The position numbers were made by a program, and so were the translations under genes. Below the pieces are notes generated by a model, which was given only the letters and a program-made list of their open reading frames with translations, had not been told where the DNA came from and ran no database searches. A stretch of 54,038 bases of DNA from Gammaproteobacteria bacterium (GTDB lineage Bacteria > Pseudomonadota > Gammaproteobacteria > S144-34): contig JALSJE010000098.1 in the NCBI GenBank assembly GCA_026989495.1, positions 1 to 54,038 of the forward strand. Reading direction: 5' to 3'. Positions within the stretch are counted from its first letter, which is position 1. The number at the start of each line of letters is the position of its first letter. Of the stretch, positions 8,097 to 17,337 are shown in pieces.

Positions 8097-10175
8097 ATGG
8101 ATCCAGCGCCCGCGCTCGTGAGCTACGGCCTGGCGGCGGCGGCCTATGTGGCGCTCGCCGGCGTGCTCGCCGCCGGCCGGCGCGGCCGCCCCGGCGGCGA
8201 ATGGCTGCTCGGCGCCGCCGTGGCCACGGCCCTGTGGGGGGTGGCGCTCGCCGCCTACGTTGGATGGCGCCCGGCGGGCCTGCTGCTGCTCGCCGAGCCC
8301 GTGCGCCATGCGGGCTGGCTCGCCTTCCTGCTGTGGGTGCTGGCGGCCGGGACCGGCGGATGGCGCCGCATGCCCGTGCCGCCGCTCGCGGCGGCCGCGG
8401 CCGGCGCGGTGGGGCTCGAGACGGCCGCGATCGTGGCCTTCCCGGTGCTCCAGACGGCCGGCGACACCGCCGCCACGCGCACGCTCTTCGCCTCGGGGCT
8501 GCTCGCCACCGTGGTGCTGCTGCTGCTCGTCGAGCAGGTGTGGCGCAACACGCGCCCCGACCGCCGCTGGGCGGTGAAGCATCTGTGCGTGGCGCTCGCC
8601 CTCATGGCCGGCTACGACCTCTTCCTGGACGCGACGGGCCTGCTGCTCGGGCGGCTCGATCCCGCCGCGTGGGCCGCGCGCGGGGCGGTGGCGGCGCTGG
8701 CCGCACCGCTCCTCGCGGTCGCCGCGGCGCGCAACCCCCAGTGGTCGCTCGACGTCTTCGTCTCGAGGCGCATGGTCATGCATACGGCGACCCTGGTCGC
8801 GAGCGGGGCCTACCTGCTCGCGATGGCCGCGGCCGGGCACTGGATCCGCATCCGCGGCGGGAGCTGGGGCGGCGTGGCGCAGGCGGCCTTCCTCGCGGGG
8901 GCCGCGGCCCTGCTGCTGCTGCTGTTCACCTCCGGACGCCTGCGTGCGCGCGTGCGCGTCTTCCTCGACAAGCACTTCTTCAGCTACCGCTACGACTATC
9001 GCGAGGAATGGCTGCGCCTGACGGCCGCGCTCTCCGCCGGGGAAGACGGGGCCGCCCTGGGCGAGCGCATCGTGCGCGCGCTGGCGGCGCTGGTGGAGAG
9101 CCCCGCGGGGCTGCTGTGGCGGCGGGAGGGGTCGGGGTATGCGCCCTACGGCGGCTGGAACCTCGCCCTGCCCCGGGACCGTGTCGAAGGCGCCGACCCG
9201 CTGGTCGGCTTCCTGCGCGAGCGCGGGTGGGTGGTCGATCTCGCCGAGCTCGCCGCCCGGCCCGACCGCTACGGGGGCCTGGCCGTGCCCGCCTGGCTCA
9301 GGCGCATCGGGCGTGCCCGCTTCGTGGTGCCGCTCTTCCACGGCGAGGAGGTTGCCGGCTTCGTGGTGCTGGCCGAGCCGCGGGCGCCGGTGGAGCTCGA
9401 CTGGGAGACGCGCGATCTCCTCAGGACCGCCGGGCGCCAGGCCGCGAGCTACCTCGTGCTCGAGCAGGCGGCCGAGGCGCTCAGCGAGGCGCGCCAGTTC
9501 GAGGCCTTCAACCGGCTCGCGGCCGTCGTGGTGCACGACCTCAAGAACCTCATCGCCCAGCTCGAGCTCGTGGTGCGCAACGCCGCGCGCCACCGGAACA
9601 ACCCCGAGTTCGTCGCCGACGCCATGGCCACGGTCGAGAACGCCGTCGCGCGCATGGGCCGGCTCATGGAGCAGCTGCGCCGGGCGCGCGCCTGCGCCGC
9701 AGGCGAGCCCGTCAACCTTTCCGAGGCGGTCGAGCGGGCCGTGGCCGCGCGCGCCGGGGCGAGGCCGGTCCCGGAGCTCGCCGTCTGCGAGCCCGGGCTG
9801 TGGATCCGCGCCGAGCGCGAGCGGCTGCAGGCCGTGGTCGAGCACCTGATCCAGAACGCCCAGGAGGCCACCCCGCCGGACGGCCGCGTGCGGGTGCGGC
9901 TCGCGCGCCACGGCGAGCGCGAGGCCGTGGTGGAGATCGCCGACACCGGGGCGGGCATGAGCCCCGAGTTCGTGCGCGAGCGCCTGTTCCGTCCCTTCGA
10001 CACCACCAAGGGGGTGACCGGCATGGGCATCGGGGCCTATGAGGCGCGCGAGTTCACGCGCGCGGCCGGCGGCGAGGTGGAGGTGGAGTCCGCGCCCGGG
10101 GAGGGCACGGTCTTCCGCCTGCGCTTTCCGCTCGCGGCCGTGGACGTGGGCGCGCGAAGGGAGGCCGCATCATGA
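8097..10175 (+). CDS. prsK: PEP-CTERM system histidine kinase PrsK
   Basis: A 692-aa membrane kinase. About seven to nine hydrophobic helices fill residues 1-285. A GAF-like region spans roughly 300-470. The phosphoacceptor His480 lies in VVVHDLKNLIAQ, and the ATPase domain shows NAQEA, DTGAGM, LFRPFDTTK and GMGIGAYEAREF. This architecture and its position next to the sigma-54 regulator match PrsK of exosortase loci. The signal is unknown. GGGAGGG lies 8 nt before the ATG. It ends in an ATGA overlap with prsR. Confidence 0.93.
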   Translation: MDPAPALVSYGLAAAAYVALAGVLAAGRRGRPGGEWLLGAAVATALWGVALAAYVGWRPAGLLLLAEPVRHAGWLAFLLWVLAAGTGGWRRMPVPPLAAAAAGAVGLETAAIVAFPVLQTAGDTAATRTLFASGLLATVVLLLLVEQVWRNTRPDRRWAVKHLCVALALMAGYDLFLDATGLLLGRLDPAAWAARGAVAALAAPLLAVAAARNPQWSLDVFVSRRMVMHTATLVASGAYLLAMAAAGHWIRIRGGSWGGVAQAAFLAGAAALLLLLFTSGRLRARVRVFLDKHFFSYRYDYREEWLRLTAALSAGEDGAALGERIVRALAALVESPAGLLWRREGSGYAPYGGWNLALPRDRVEGADPLVGFLRERGWVVDLAELAARPDRYGGLAVPAWLRRIGRARFVVPLFHGEEVAGFVVLAEPRAPVELDWETRDLLRTAGRQAASYLVLEQAAEALSEARQFEAFNRLAAVVVHDLKNLIAQLELVVRNAARHRNNPEFVADAMATVENAVARMGRLMEQLRRARACAAGEPVNLSEAVERAVAARAGARPVPELAVCEPGLWIRAERERLQAVVEHLIQNAQEATPPDGRVRVRLARHGEREAVVEIADTGAGMSPEFVRERLFRPFDTTKGVTGMGIGAYEAREFTRAAGGEVEVESAPGEGTVFRLRFPLAAVDVGARREAAS

Positions 10176-11596
10176 GCAAGCGACGCACGAAGCCCGTGCT
10201 CCTGATCGTCGAGGACGACCCCGGGCTGCGCAACCAGCTCAAATGGTCCTTCGATGGCTTCGAGGTGGTGACCGCCGAGGACAGGCCGTCGGCGGTCGCC
10301 GCCGTGCGGCGGCACGAGCCCGCGGTGGTGACGCTGGATCTGGGGCTGCCGCCGGACCCGGGCGGCGTGAGCGAGGGCATGGCCGCCATCGCCGAGATCC
10401 TGCGGCTCGCCCCCCACACCAAGATCGTCGTCATCACCGGCAACGACGCCAAGGACGCAGCCGTGCGCGCGGTGGCCGAAGGCGCCTACGACTTCTACCA
10501 GAAGCCGGTGGACCCGGACATCCTGCGGCTCACCGTCGAGCGCGCGCGCCGGCTCCACGAGCTCGAGCTCGAGAACCGCAGGCTGCAGCAGGCCGCCCGC
10601 CCCGCCCTGGAGGGCATCGTGGCCTCCAGCCCCGCCATGCTCAAGGTCTGCCGCCTGGTGGAGAAGGTGGCCCCCACCGCCGCCACCGTGCTGCTGCTCG
10701 GCGAGAGCGGCACGGGCAAGGAGCTGCTGGCACGGGCCCTGCACGAGCTCAGCGGCCGCGCGGGGCGGATGGTGGCCATCAACTGCGCGGCCATCCCCGA
10801 GACGCTGCTCGAGAGCGAGCTCTTCGGCTACGAGAAGGGCGCCTTCACCGGCGCCACGCGCAGCACCCAGGGCAAGATCGAATGCGCCGACGGCGGCACG
10901 CTGTTCCTGGACGAGGTCGGCGACCTGCCGCTGAGCCTGCAGGCCAAGCTCCTGCGCTTCCTGCAGGAGCGGGTGGTCGAGCGCCTCGGCAGCCGCCGCG
11001 AGATCCCGGTGGACGTGCGCGTGGTGTGCGCCACCAACCAGGACCTCGAGGCCCTCATCGCCGAGGGGCGCTTCCGCGAGGACCTCTACTACCGCATCAA
11101 CGAGATCACCGTGCGCATCCCGCCCCTGCGGGAGCGGCCGGGGGATGCGGTGCTGCTCGCGCGCGCCTTCATCGAGCGCCACGGGCGCGAGCACGGCAGC
11201 CGCGTCACGGGGCTCTCGCCCGAGGCCGCGGCCGCCATCGACGCCTACGAATGGCCCGGCAACGTTCGCGAGCTCGAGAACCGCATCAAGCGCGCCCTCA
11301 TCCTCGCCGAGCACAGCCGCCTCACCGCCGAGGACCTGGAGCTGCCGGTGCCCGCGGAGCAGGACGCGCCCCTCAACCTGCGGCGGGTGCGCGAGGAGGC
11401 CGAGCGCAAGGCGGTGGCGCACGCGCTCGCTCGCGCCGAGGGCAGGGTCCAGCGCGCCGCCGAGCTCCTCGGCATCACGCGCCCCACCCTCTACGCCCTG
11501 ATGAGCAAGTACGGTATGCAGCCGCCACGCGGCAACGGCACCTCCGGCGGGGAGAACGGCGCCCCGGAGCCGGCCCGGGCGGCAGGGAGGCAGTGA
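10172..11596 (+). CDS. prsR: PEP-CTERM system sigma-54 response regulator PrsR
   Basis: A 474-aa NtrC-type enhancer-binding protein. The receiver domain has the phosphorylatable Asp56 (TLDLGLPPD). The AAA+ domain has Walker A GESGTGKE near 177-184 and the sigma-54-contacting loop GAFTGA at 223-228, followed by the Walker B-type LFLDEVGD. The C-terminal Fis-type helix-turn-helix contains RAAELLGITRPTLYALM. Once phosphorylated by PrsK it should bind upstream elements and open -24/-12 promoters. The elements at 577, 18829 and 29251 are natural candidates. Confidence 0.95.
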   Translation: MSKRRTKPVLLIVEDDPGLRNQLKWSFDGFEVVTAEDRPSAVAAVRRHEPAVVTLDLGLPPDPGGVSEGMAAIAEILRLAPHTKIVVITGNDAKDAAVRAVAEGAYDFYQKPVDPDILRLTVERARRLHELELENRRLQQAARPALEGIVASSPAMLKVCRLVEKVAPTAATVLLLGESGTGKELLARALHELSGRAGRMVAINCAAIPETLLESELFGYEKGAFTGATRSTQGKIECADGGTLFLDEVGDLPLSLQAKLLRFLQERVVERLGSRREIPVDVRVVCATNQDLEALIAEGRFREDLYYRINEITVRIPPLRERPGDAVLLARAFIERHGREHGSRVTGLSPEAAAAIDAYEWPGNVRELENRIKRALILAEHSRLTAEDLELPVPAEQDAPLNLRRVREEAERKAVAHALARAEGRVQRAAELLGITRPTLYALMSKYGMQPPRGNGTSGGENGAPEPARAAGRQ

Positions 11597-11598
11597 GC

Positions 11599-14451
11599 AT
11601 GGTCGTGCACCCCGTTCTTCCGGCAGCGCGCGGCGGCCGGCCGCGCCCGTGCGTCCGCGCTCGAGCGCGCATCGCCGTGCTACTCGCTGCGCTCGTCGTC
11701 TCTCCGCTGGCCGGGGCCGCGGGCAGCGGCGATGACGCCGCTTCCCGGGCGCGCGCCGCCCTCGCGCGGGGCGAGCCGCGCACGGCCGTGATCCTGCTCA
11801 AGGACCACCTGCGCCGGGCCCCGGACGACGCCGGGGCCCGCGCGCTCCTGGGGCAGGCCCAGCTCCGTCTGGGCGACGCCCCCGCCGCGGAGCAGTCGCT
11901 GCGGCGCGCCGCCAGGCTGGAAGCGCCCCGGGCCCTGTGGGCGGTGCCATTGGCGACGGCGGTCATGGTCCAGGGGCGTCTCGACGAGGCGGAGCGCATC
12001 GTCGCCGACGAGCGCGGGCTCACGGACGAGCCGCTGGCCGCGGCGCGTGTCCTGCGCGGCCAGATCGCCCTGGTGCGCGGCGACGGGAAGGCCGCCCGGC
12101 AGGCCTTCGACGCGGCGCTCGCCGTGCGCCCAGGCCACCCCGGGGCGCTGGCGGGGCTGGCCGCGCTCGCCCTGCGCGCGGGAGACGCCGAGGCCGCCCT
12201 GCGCCACGCGCGCGCGGCCATCGAGGCCGGGCCCGGCAGGATCCAGGGCTGGCTCGCGCTCGCCCGCGCGGAGCTCGCGCGGGGCCGCCGGGAAGCCGCC
12301 CTCGAGGCCTACGGCAAGGCGGTCGAGGTGGCGCCGGACGATCCGCGGGGCCTGCTGGGACGCGCCGCGGTGGCGCTGGACCTGGGGCGGCTGGAGCAGG
12401 CGGGAAAGGACGTGGCCGCCCTGCGCCGGCGCTGGCCCGCTCTCCTGCCCGCCCGCTACCTGGCCGGCTATCTCGCCCTGCGCCAGGGGAAGCTCGAGGA
12501 AGCCGAGGATGTCCTGCAGCGTCTGCTCCAGGTGGCGCCGGACCATCCTCGGGCGCACTATCTGATGGGCCTGGTGCAATACCTGCGCGGCCGCGACAGC
12601 CTGGCCATCGAGCACCTCGGCCGCTTCCTGCGGCGCCACGCCGACGACCTGCCCGCCCTCAAGCTCCTCACCGCCGCCCACATCCGCGCGGGCGAGCCCG
12701 AGCGGGCCCTGGAGCGGCTCGGCCCGGCGCTGGAGCGCCATCCCGACGATCCCCAGCTCCTGGTGCTCACGGGCACCGCCGAGCTCGCCCTGGGCCGGCT
12801 CGACGCGGGCAACGCCCGCCTGGAGCGGGCGGTGGAGCTCGCCCCGGAGGCGGCGGCGCTCCGGCTGCGGCTCGCGCTGGGCCGCATCGCCGCCGGCGAG
12901 CTCGGCGCCGCCGCCAGGGACCTGGAGGCCGCGGTGGAGGTGGGCAAGGCGCCCCTGCCCCAGGCCGACGTGATGCTCGCGTACGTGCGCCTGCGGCAGG
13001 GCGACACGGCAGGCGCCCTCGAGGTCGCTCGCCGCATGCGCGAGCGCTATGGGGCGGATTCCCCGCTCCCGGACATGGTCGAGGGCGCGGTACGGCTCGC
13101 GCTCGGCGAGGCCGCCGCCGCGCGCCGCGCCTACGAGGCCGCGCTCGCGAAGCGGCCCGATCTCGTGGGCGCCAGGCTGCGGCTGGCGCGCCTGGACGCG
13201 GCGGAGGGCAAGCCGGAGGCGGCCGAGCGGCGCTACCGCGAGGTCCTGAAGGCGCATCCGGGCGAGCCGCGCGCGGCCGCGGCGCTCGCGGCCCTGCTGG
13301 AGGCCCGCGGCCGGCGCGGGGAGGCCGAGCGGCTCCTGGGCGAGGCGCTCGAGCGCCGTCCCGGCGCGCTCGCCCTGCACGCGGCCCTGGTCGGCCTGCA
13401 CCTGCGCGCGGGCGCGCGGGACAAGGCCATCGCCGCCGCGCGCGCGGCCGCCGACCGCTGGCCGGAGTCACCGGCGGCGCTGGTGCTGCTCGGCCGGGCC
13501 CAGCTCGCCGCCGGCAGGGCGCGGGAGGCCGCCGCCACCTTCGCCAGGGCGGCAGGGCTCGCCAGGCGCCCGGCCGGCATCCGGCTGCTGCTGGCCGAGG
13601 CGCGGCTCGCCGCCGGCGATGCACGCGGCGCCCTGAGGGCGGTCGAAGCGGCGCGGAAGGAAAATCCCCGTTCCCTGCCCGCGGCCTCGCTGGAGGTGCG
13701 CGCCCTGCTCGCCCTCGGCCGCACGGACGAGGCGCTCGCGCGCGCGCGCGAGATGCAGGGCTGGACGGACCGTCCCGGGGCGAGGGCCGCGGGCCTGGCC
13801 CTGGAGGGGGCGGTGCACGAGGCCGCGGGCCGCCATGCCGAGGCCGCCCGGGCCTATGCCGCCTGGCGCGAGGCCGCCCCGGGCGACCGCCGCGCGGTGG
13901 CCGCGCTCGCCCGCGCCCTGGAGCGCGCCGGCCGGCACGCCGAGGCGGCCGACGCGCTCGCCGCCTGGCTCGCCCGCCATCCCGACGACCACGCCATGCG
14001 CCTCGTGCTCGCGGGCCTCTACGACGCGCTGGGGCGGAGCGAGGCCGCCCAGGCCGAGTACGAGCGCTTGGCCGGCCTCCCCCGGCCCAATGCGGTCGTG
14101 CTCAACAACCTCGCCTGGCTCTACCTGCGCAAGGGCGACCCCCGCGCCCTGGAGACCGCCCGCCGGGCCTACGAGCTGATGCCCGAGAACCCGGCGGTCA
14201 TGGACACCTACGGCTGGGCGCTGGTCAAGGCGGGCAAGGTGGCCGAGGGTCGCCGCATCCTGGAGTCGGCCGCCCTCTACAGCCCCGACACGCCCGAGAT
14301 CCAGTACCACCTGGCCGAGGCCCTCCACCGCAGCGGCGACGCCGCCGGCGCCCGCAGGGCCCTCGGCAAGGCGCTCGCGCCCGGCGCCGAGTACGAGGAG
14401 CGGCCCGCGGCCCGGGCGCTCGCCGAGCGCCTCGGCGCGCCCGCGCCATGA
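11599..14451 (+). CDS. prsT: PrsT-type TPR protein, first copy (no lipobox)
   Basis: A 950-aa periplasmic protein made almost wholly of TPR repeats, of the kind always found with PrsK/PrsR (PEP-CTERM TPR lipoprotein family). An N-terminal signal sequence (hydrophobic AVLLAALVVSPLAGAAG) is present, but no lipobox cysteine follows, so this copy is probably soluble periplasmic or signal-anchored. The ATG at 11599 lies 8 nt after GGGAGG; the GTG at 11593 is an alternative. The frame is open far upstream only as a shadow of prsR. It ends in an ATGA overlap with a second copy. The likely role is as a scaffold for EPS or protein export. Confidence 0.88.
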   Translation: MVVHPVLPAARGGRPRPCVRARARIAVLLAALVVSPLAGAAGSGDDAASRARAALARGEPRTAVILLKDHLRRAPDDAGARALLGQAQLRLGDAPAAEQSLRRAARLEAPRALWAVPLATAVMVQGRLDEAERIVADERGLTDEPLAAARVLRGQIALVRGDGKAARQAFDAALAVRPGHPGALAGLAALALRAGDAEAALRHARAAIEAGPGRIQGWLALARAELARGRREAALEAYGKAVEVAPDDPRGLLGRAAVALDLGRLEQAGKDVAALRRRWPALLPARYLAGYLALRQGKLEEAEDVLQRLLQVAPDHPRAHYLMGLVQYLRGRDSLAIEHLGRFLRRHADDLPALKLLTAAHIRAGEPERALERLGPALERHPDDPQLLVLTGTAELALGRLDAGNARLERAVELAPEAAALRLRLALGRIAAGELGAAARDLEAAVEVGKAPLPQADVMLAYVRLRQGDTAGALEVARRMRERYGADSPLPDMVEGAVRLALGEAAAARRAYEAALAKRPDLVGARLRLARLDAAEGKPEAAERRYREVLKAHPGEPRAAAALAALLEARGRRGEAERLLGEALERRPGALALHAALVGLHLRAGARDKAIAAARAAADRWPESPAALVLLGRAQLAAGRAREAAATFARAAGLARRPAGIRLLLAEARLAAGDARGALRAVEAARKENPRSLPAASLEVRALLALGRTDEALARAREMQGWTDRPGARAAGLALEGAVHEAAGRHAEAARAYAAWREAAPGDRRAVAALARALERAGRHAEAADALAAWLARHPDDHAMRLVLAGLYDALGRSEAAQAEYERLAGLPRPNAVVLNNLAWLYLRKGDPRALETARRAYELMPENPAVMDTYGWALVKAGKVAEGRRILESAALYSPDTPEIQYHLAEALHRSGDAAGARRALGKALAPGAEYEERPAARALAERLGAPAP

Positions 14452-17312
14452 ACGCCGCCGCCCGCGCCGCCGCCGCTCTCGTTTGCGCCGCGCTCCTGGC
14501 CGCGCTCGGCGCCTGCGACCGTGCCGGCGCCCCGGCCGATCCGGCCGAGCGGCTCGCCGCCGCCGAGCGGGCCTTCCGCGAGCAGGACCTGCGGCGGGCG
14601 GTCGTCGAGCTCAAGGCGCTGCTGGCCGAGCGTCCCGACGAGGCACGGGCGCGCCTGCTCTTGGGCCGCGCCCATCTCCGTCTCGGCGACGGCGCCAGCG
14701 CGGAGAAGGAGCTGCGCCGGGCGCTGGAGCTGGGCGTGCCCTACGAGACGCTCGCGGTCGAGCTGGCCCGGGCGCTCCTCGTCCAGGGACGCTACGGCGC
14801 GGTGGCCGCGCTGGGCGGTGAAGGGCTGTCCCGGCGCCGGCGGGCGGAGCTGAAGGGCGTCCAGTGCCTCGCCGCCCTGGGCGCGGGCGAGGTGCGGGAT
14901 GCCGAGCAATGCCTCGAGCAGGCCGAGCGGCTCGACGCCCACGCCCGCTGGCCGGTCTTCGCACAGGCGCGCCTGCTGCAGGCGCGGGGGCGGCTGGCGG
15001 AGGCCGTGGCGCTGCTGGCGCGGCTCGCCCACGAAGGCCCGGACGATGCCGTGGCGGAGGCTGCCGCCACGGCGCTCGGGCGCATCGAGCGTGTGCGCGG
15101 CCGGCTGGAGGCCGCGGGCAGAGCCCTGGCGCGCGCGCTCGAGCTGAACCGGGCCAACCACGCCGCCCGGGTGGAGCGCGCGCTCCTCCACCTCAGGCGG
15201 GGCGAGCTCGAGGCGGCCGACCGCGATCTCGCCGTGCTGGCGAGGGCCGCTCCCACGCATCCGCGGGTCCTCTACGCCCGGGGCATGCGGGCGCTCGTCG
15301 CGGGCGACATGGAAACGGCTCTCGGCCTGCTGACGGACGCCGCCCGCGAGGCCGCCTCGGATCCCGCCATCGCCGTCGCGCTGGGTCTGACCCATGCGCG
15401 GATGGGCCACCGCGAGCAGGCCGAGCAGGAGCTGCGCCGCGCGGTGGGGCTGCGGCCCGGGAGCCTCGCGCCGCGCCTCGCGCTGGGCAGGCTCCTGCTC
15501 GCCTGGGGCGAGCCCGGGCGGGCGCTGGCGCTGGTGCGGGAGGCCCCGGCGCCCCTGCAGGGCCATCCCCTCCTGCGTGCCCTGAAGGGCGGCGCGCTCG
15601 TCGCCCTCGGCCGGCGCGAGGCGGGGGTGGCCGAGCTGGAGGCGGCCGCGGCGGCGCTGCCGCCGCCGTCCCGGCTGCGCCTGGCCATGGGCATCGCCCG
15701 GGCCGGCGAGCTGGAGCGCGCCCTCGAGCTGACCCGTGACGCCCTCGAGGCCGTCGCCACCCCGGCGGGAAAGGAGGCGGCCGACGGCGGGCCGTCGGGC
15801 GCCGGGTCCGCGCAGGCCCGCGACGTGATCGAGGCGGTTCTCGCCCTGACGGCCGGCCGCCCGGCGGCCGCGGAGCCCGCGGCGCGGCGCCTCGTCGCCG
15901 CCGAGCCGGGCCGGGGCGCGTACTGGTTCCTGCTGGGCCGTGCGCTGGAAGGCGCGGGCGGGCGTGGCCAGGCGCGCGAGGCCTATGCGCGGGTGCTCGA
16001 CATCGAGGGCACCCACCTCCCGGCCATGCTCGCCCTCGCCCGCCTGGCCCGCGCCGCCGGGGCGCGCGACGAGGCCCGGCGCTGGCTCGAGCGCGCCCAC
16101 GCGGCCACGCCGGATTCGGCCGAGCCCGCCCTGCGCCTCGCCGCCCTGGCCCGCGAGGAGCGCCGCCCGGACGAGGCACTGCGCTGGGCGCGCGAGGCCG
16201 TCCGGCGGGCGCCGCAGTTGCCCCGCGCGCGGCTGCTGCTCGGCCTGCTGCTGGCCGAGCGCGGCGACTGGTCCGGAGCGGCGGAGGCGGCCGAGGCCGT
16301 GCTGGCCGGCGGCCGCGACCATCCGCAGGCCCTCCTGCTGCTCGGCCGGGCGCGCCAGCGTCTGGGCGAGATCGAGCGCGCCGAGCGCGCCTACGCCCGG
16401 CTGGCGCGCCTGCGGCCGCAGGGCCACCGCGTCTGGATCCTGCTGGGCGGCGTGCGCGAGGCGCTCGGCCGCCCGGCGCAGGCCGAGCAGGCCTACCGGA
16501 AGGCGCTCGACGCTCCCGGCGGCGAGGTGCCGGCCCGGCTCGCGCTGGCGCGGCTCGCCGCCCTGCGGGGCGAGGCCGACGCGGCCCGGCGCTGGCTGGC
16601 GGGGCTCCCCCGGGAGGTCCTGGAGAGCCCGCCGGGCCTGGAGGCGCGCGGCCGCGCCGCGGCCGCGGCCGGAAGCTGGGAGGAGGCCGCCCGCCTTCTC
16701 GGCCGGGCCCGCCGGGGCGGCTACGGGGGGCGCCGCCTCATGCTCGCCCACGCCCGCGCCCTGTGGCGGGCCGGCGGGCGGGAGCGCGCCGTGCGCGAGC
16801 TGGAGGCCTGGGTCTCGGACCACGGCCGCGACACGGGCGTGATGAAGCTGCTCGCCCTCTGGCAGCGCGCGCTCGGGCGCGAGGCGCGGGCCATCGCCCT
16901 GCTCGAGCGGGTGCTCGAGGCCAGTCCCGACGACGTGGTGGCGCTGAACGATCTCGCCTATGCGCTGCGCGGGCGCGATCCGGAGCGCGCCTGGGCGCTG
17001 GTGAGAAGTGCGCTGTCGCGCGCCCCGGACAGCCCGGAGGTGCTCGACACCGCCGCGCGGGTGCTGCTGGCGCGGGGCAACGCGGCGGAGGCGGTGCGGC
17101 ATGCCGGGCGGGCCGTCCGGGCCCGGCCCGACGATGCGCGCCTGCGGCTGACCCTGGCCGAGGCGCTGGCGGCCGCCGGGCGCCGGGAGGAGGCGCTGGC
17201 GGAGGCGCGCCGCGCCGCGGAGGAGCGCGGGGGGCTGTCGGAGCGCGAGCTCGCCTCGGCCCGCGCGCTGCTCGAGCGGCTCGGGCGCGGCGAACAGGGG
17301 GCAGGCAGATAG
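14448..17312 (+). CDS. prsT: PrsT-type TPR lipoprotein, second copy
   Basis: A 954-aa TPR-repeat protein, nearly the same length and layout as its upstream neighbour. The N-terminus, MNAAARAAAALVCAALL followed by AALGAC, has a clear lipobox (Cys23), so it should be a lipoprotein, the expected form of PrsT. Tandem TPR units run to the end, including DDVVALNDLAYALRG, which parallels NAVVLNNLAWLYLRKGD in copy one. The two copies overlap by 4 nt and probably arose by duplication followed by divergence. It is the last gene of the rightward operon and faces a leftward gene 25 nt away. Confidence 0.88.
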   Translation: MNAAARAAAALVCAALLAALGACDRAGAPADPAERLAAAERAFREQDLRRAVVELKALLAERPDEARARLLLGRAHLRLGDGASAEKELRRALELGVPYETLAVELARALLVQGRYGAVAALGGEGLSRRRRAELKGVQCLAALGAGEVRDAEQCLEQAERLDAHARWPVFAQARLLQARGRLAEAVALLARLAHEGPDDAVAEAAATALGRIERVRGRLEAAGRALARALELNRANHAARVERALLHLRRGELEAADRDLAVLARAAPTHPRVLYARGMRALVAGDMETALGLLTDAAREAASDPAIAVALGLTHARMGHREQAEQELRRAVGLRPGSLAPRLALGRLLLAWGEPGRALALVREAPAPLQGHPLLRALKGGALVALGRREAGVAELEAAAAALPPPSRLRLAMGIARAGELERALELTRDALEAVATPAGKEAADGGPSGAGSAQARDVIEAVLALTAGRPAAAEPAARRLVAAEPGRGAYWFLLGRALEGAGGRGQAREAYARVLDIEGTHLPAMLALARLARAAGARDEARRWLERAHAATPDSAEPALRLAALAREERRPDEALRWAREAVRRAPQLPRARLLLGLLLAERGDWSGAAEAAEAVLAGGRDHPQALLLLGRARQRLGEIERAERAYARLARLRPQGHRVWILLGGVREALGRPAQAEQAYRKALDAPGGEVPARLALARLAALRGEADAARRWLAGLPREVLESPPGLEARGRAAAAAGSWEEAARLLGRARRGGYGGRRLMLAHARALWRAGGRERAVRELEAWVSDHGRDTGVMKLLALWQRALGREARAIALLERVLEASPDDVVALNDLAYALRGRDPERAWALVRSALSRAPDSPEVLDTAARVLLARGNAAEAVRHAGRAVRARPDDARLRLTLAEALAAAGRREEALAEARRAAEERGGLSERELASARALLERLGRGEQGAGR

Positions 17313-17337
17313 GGCGGGGGCAGGAGGACCGCGCGCC

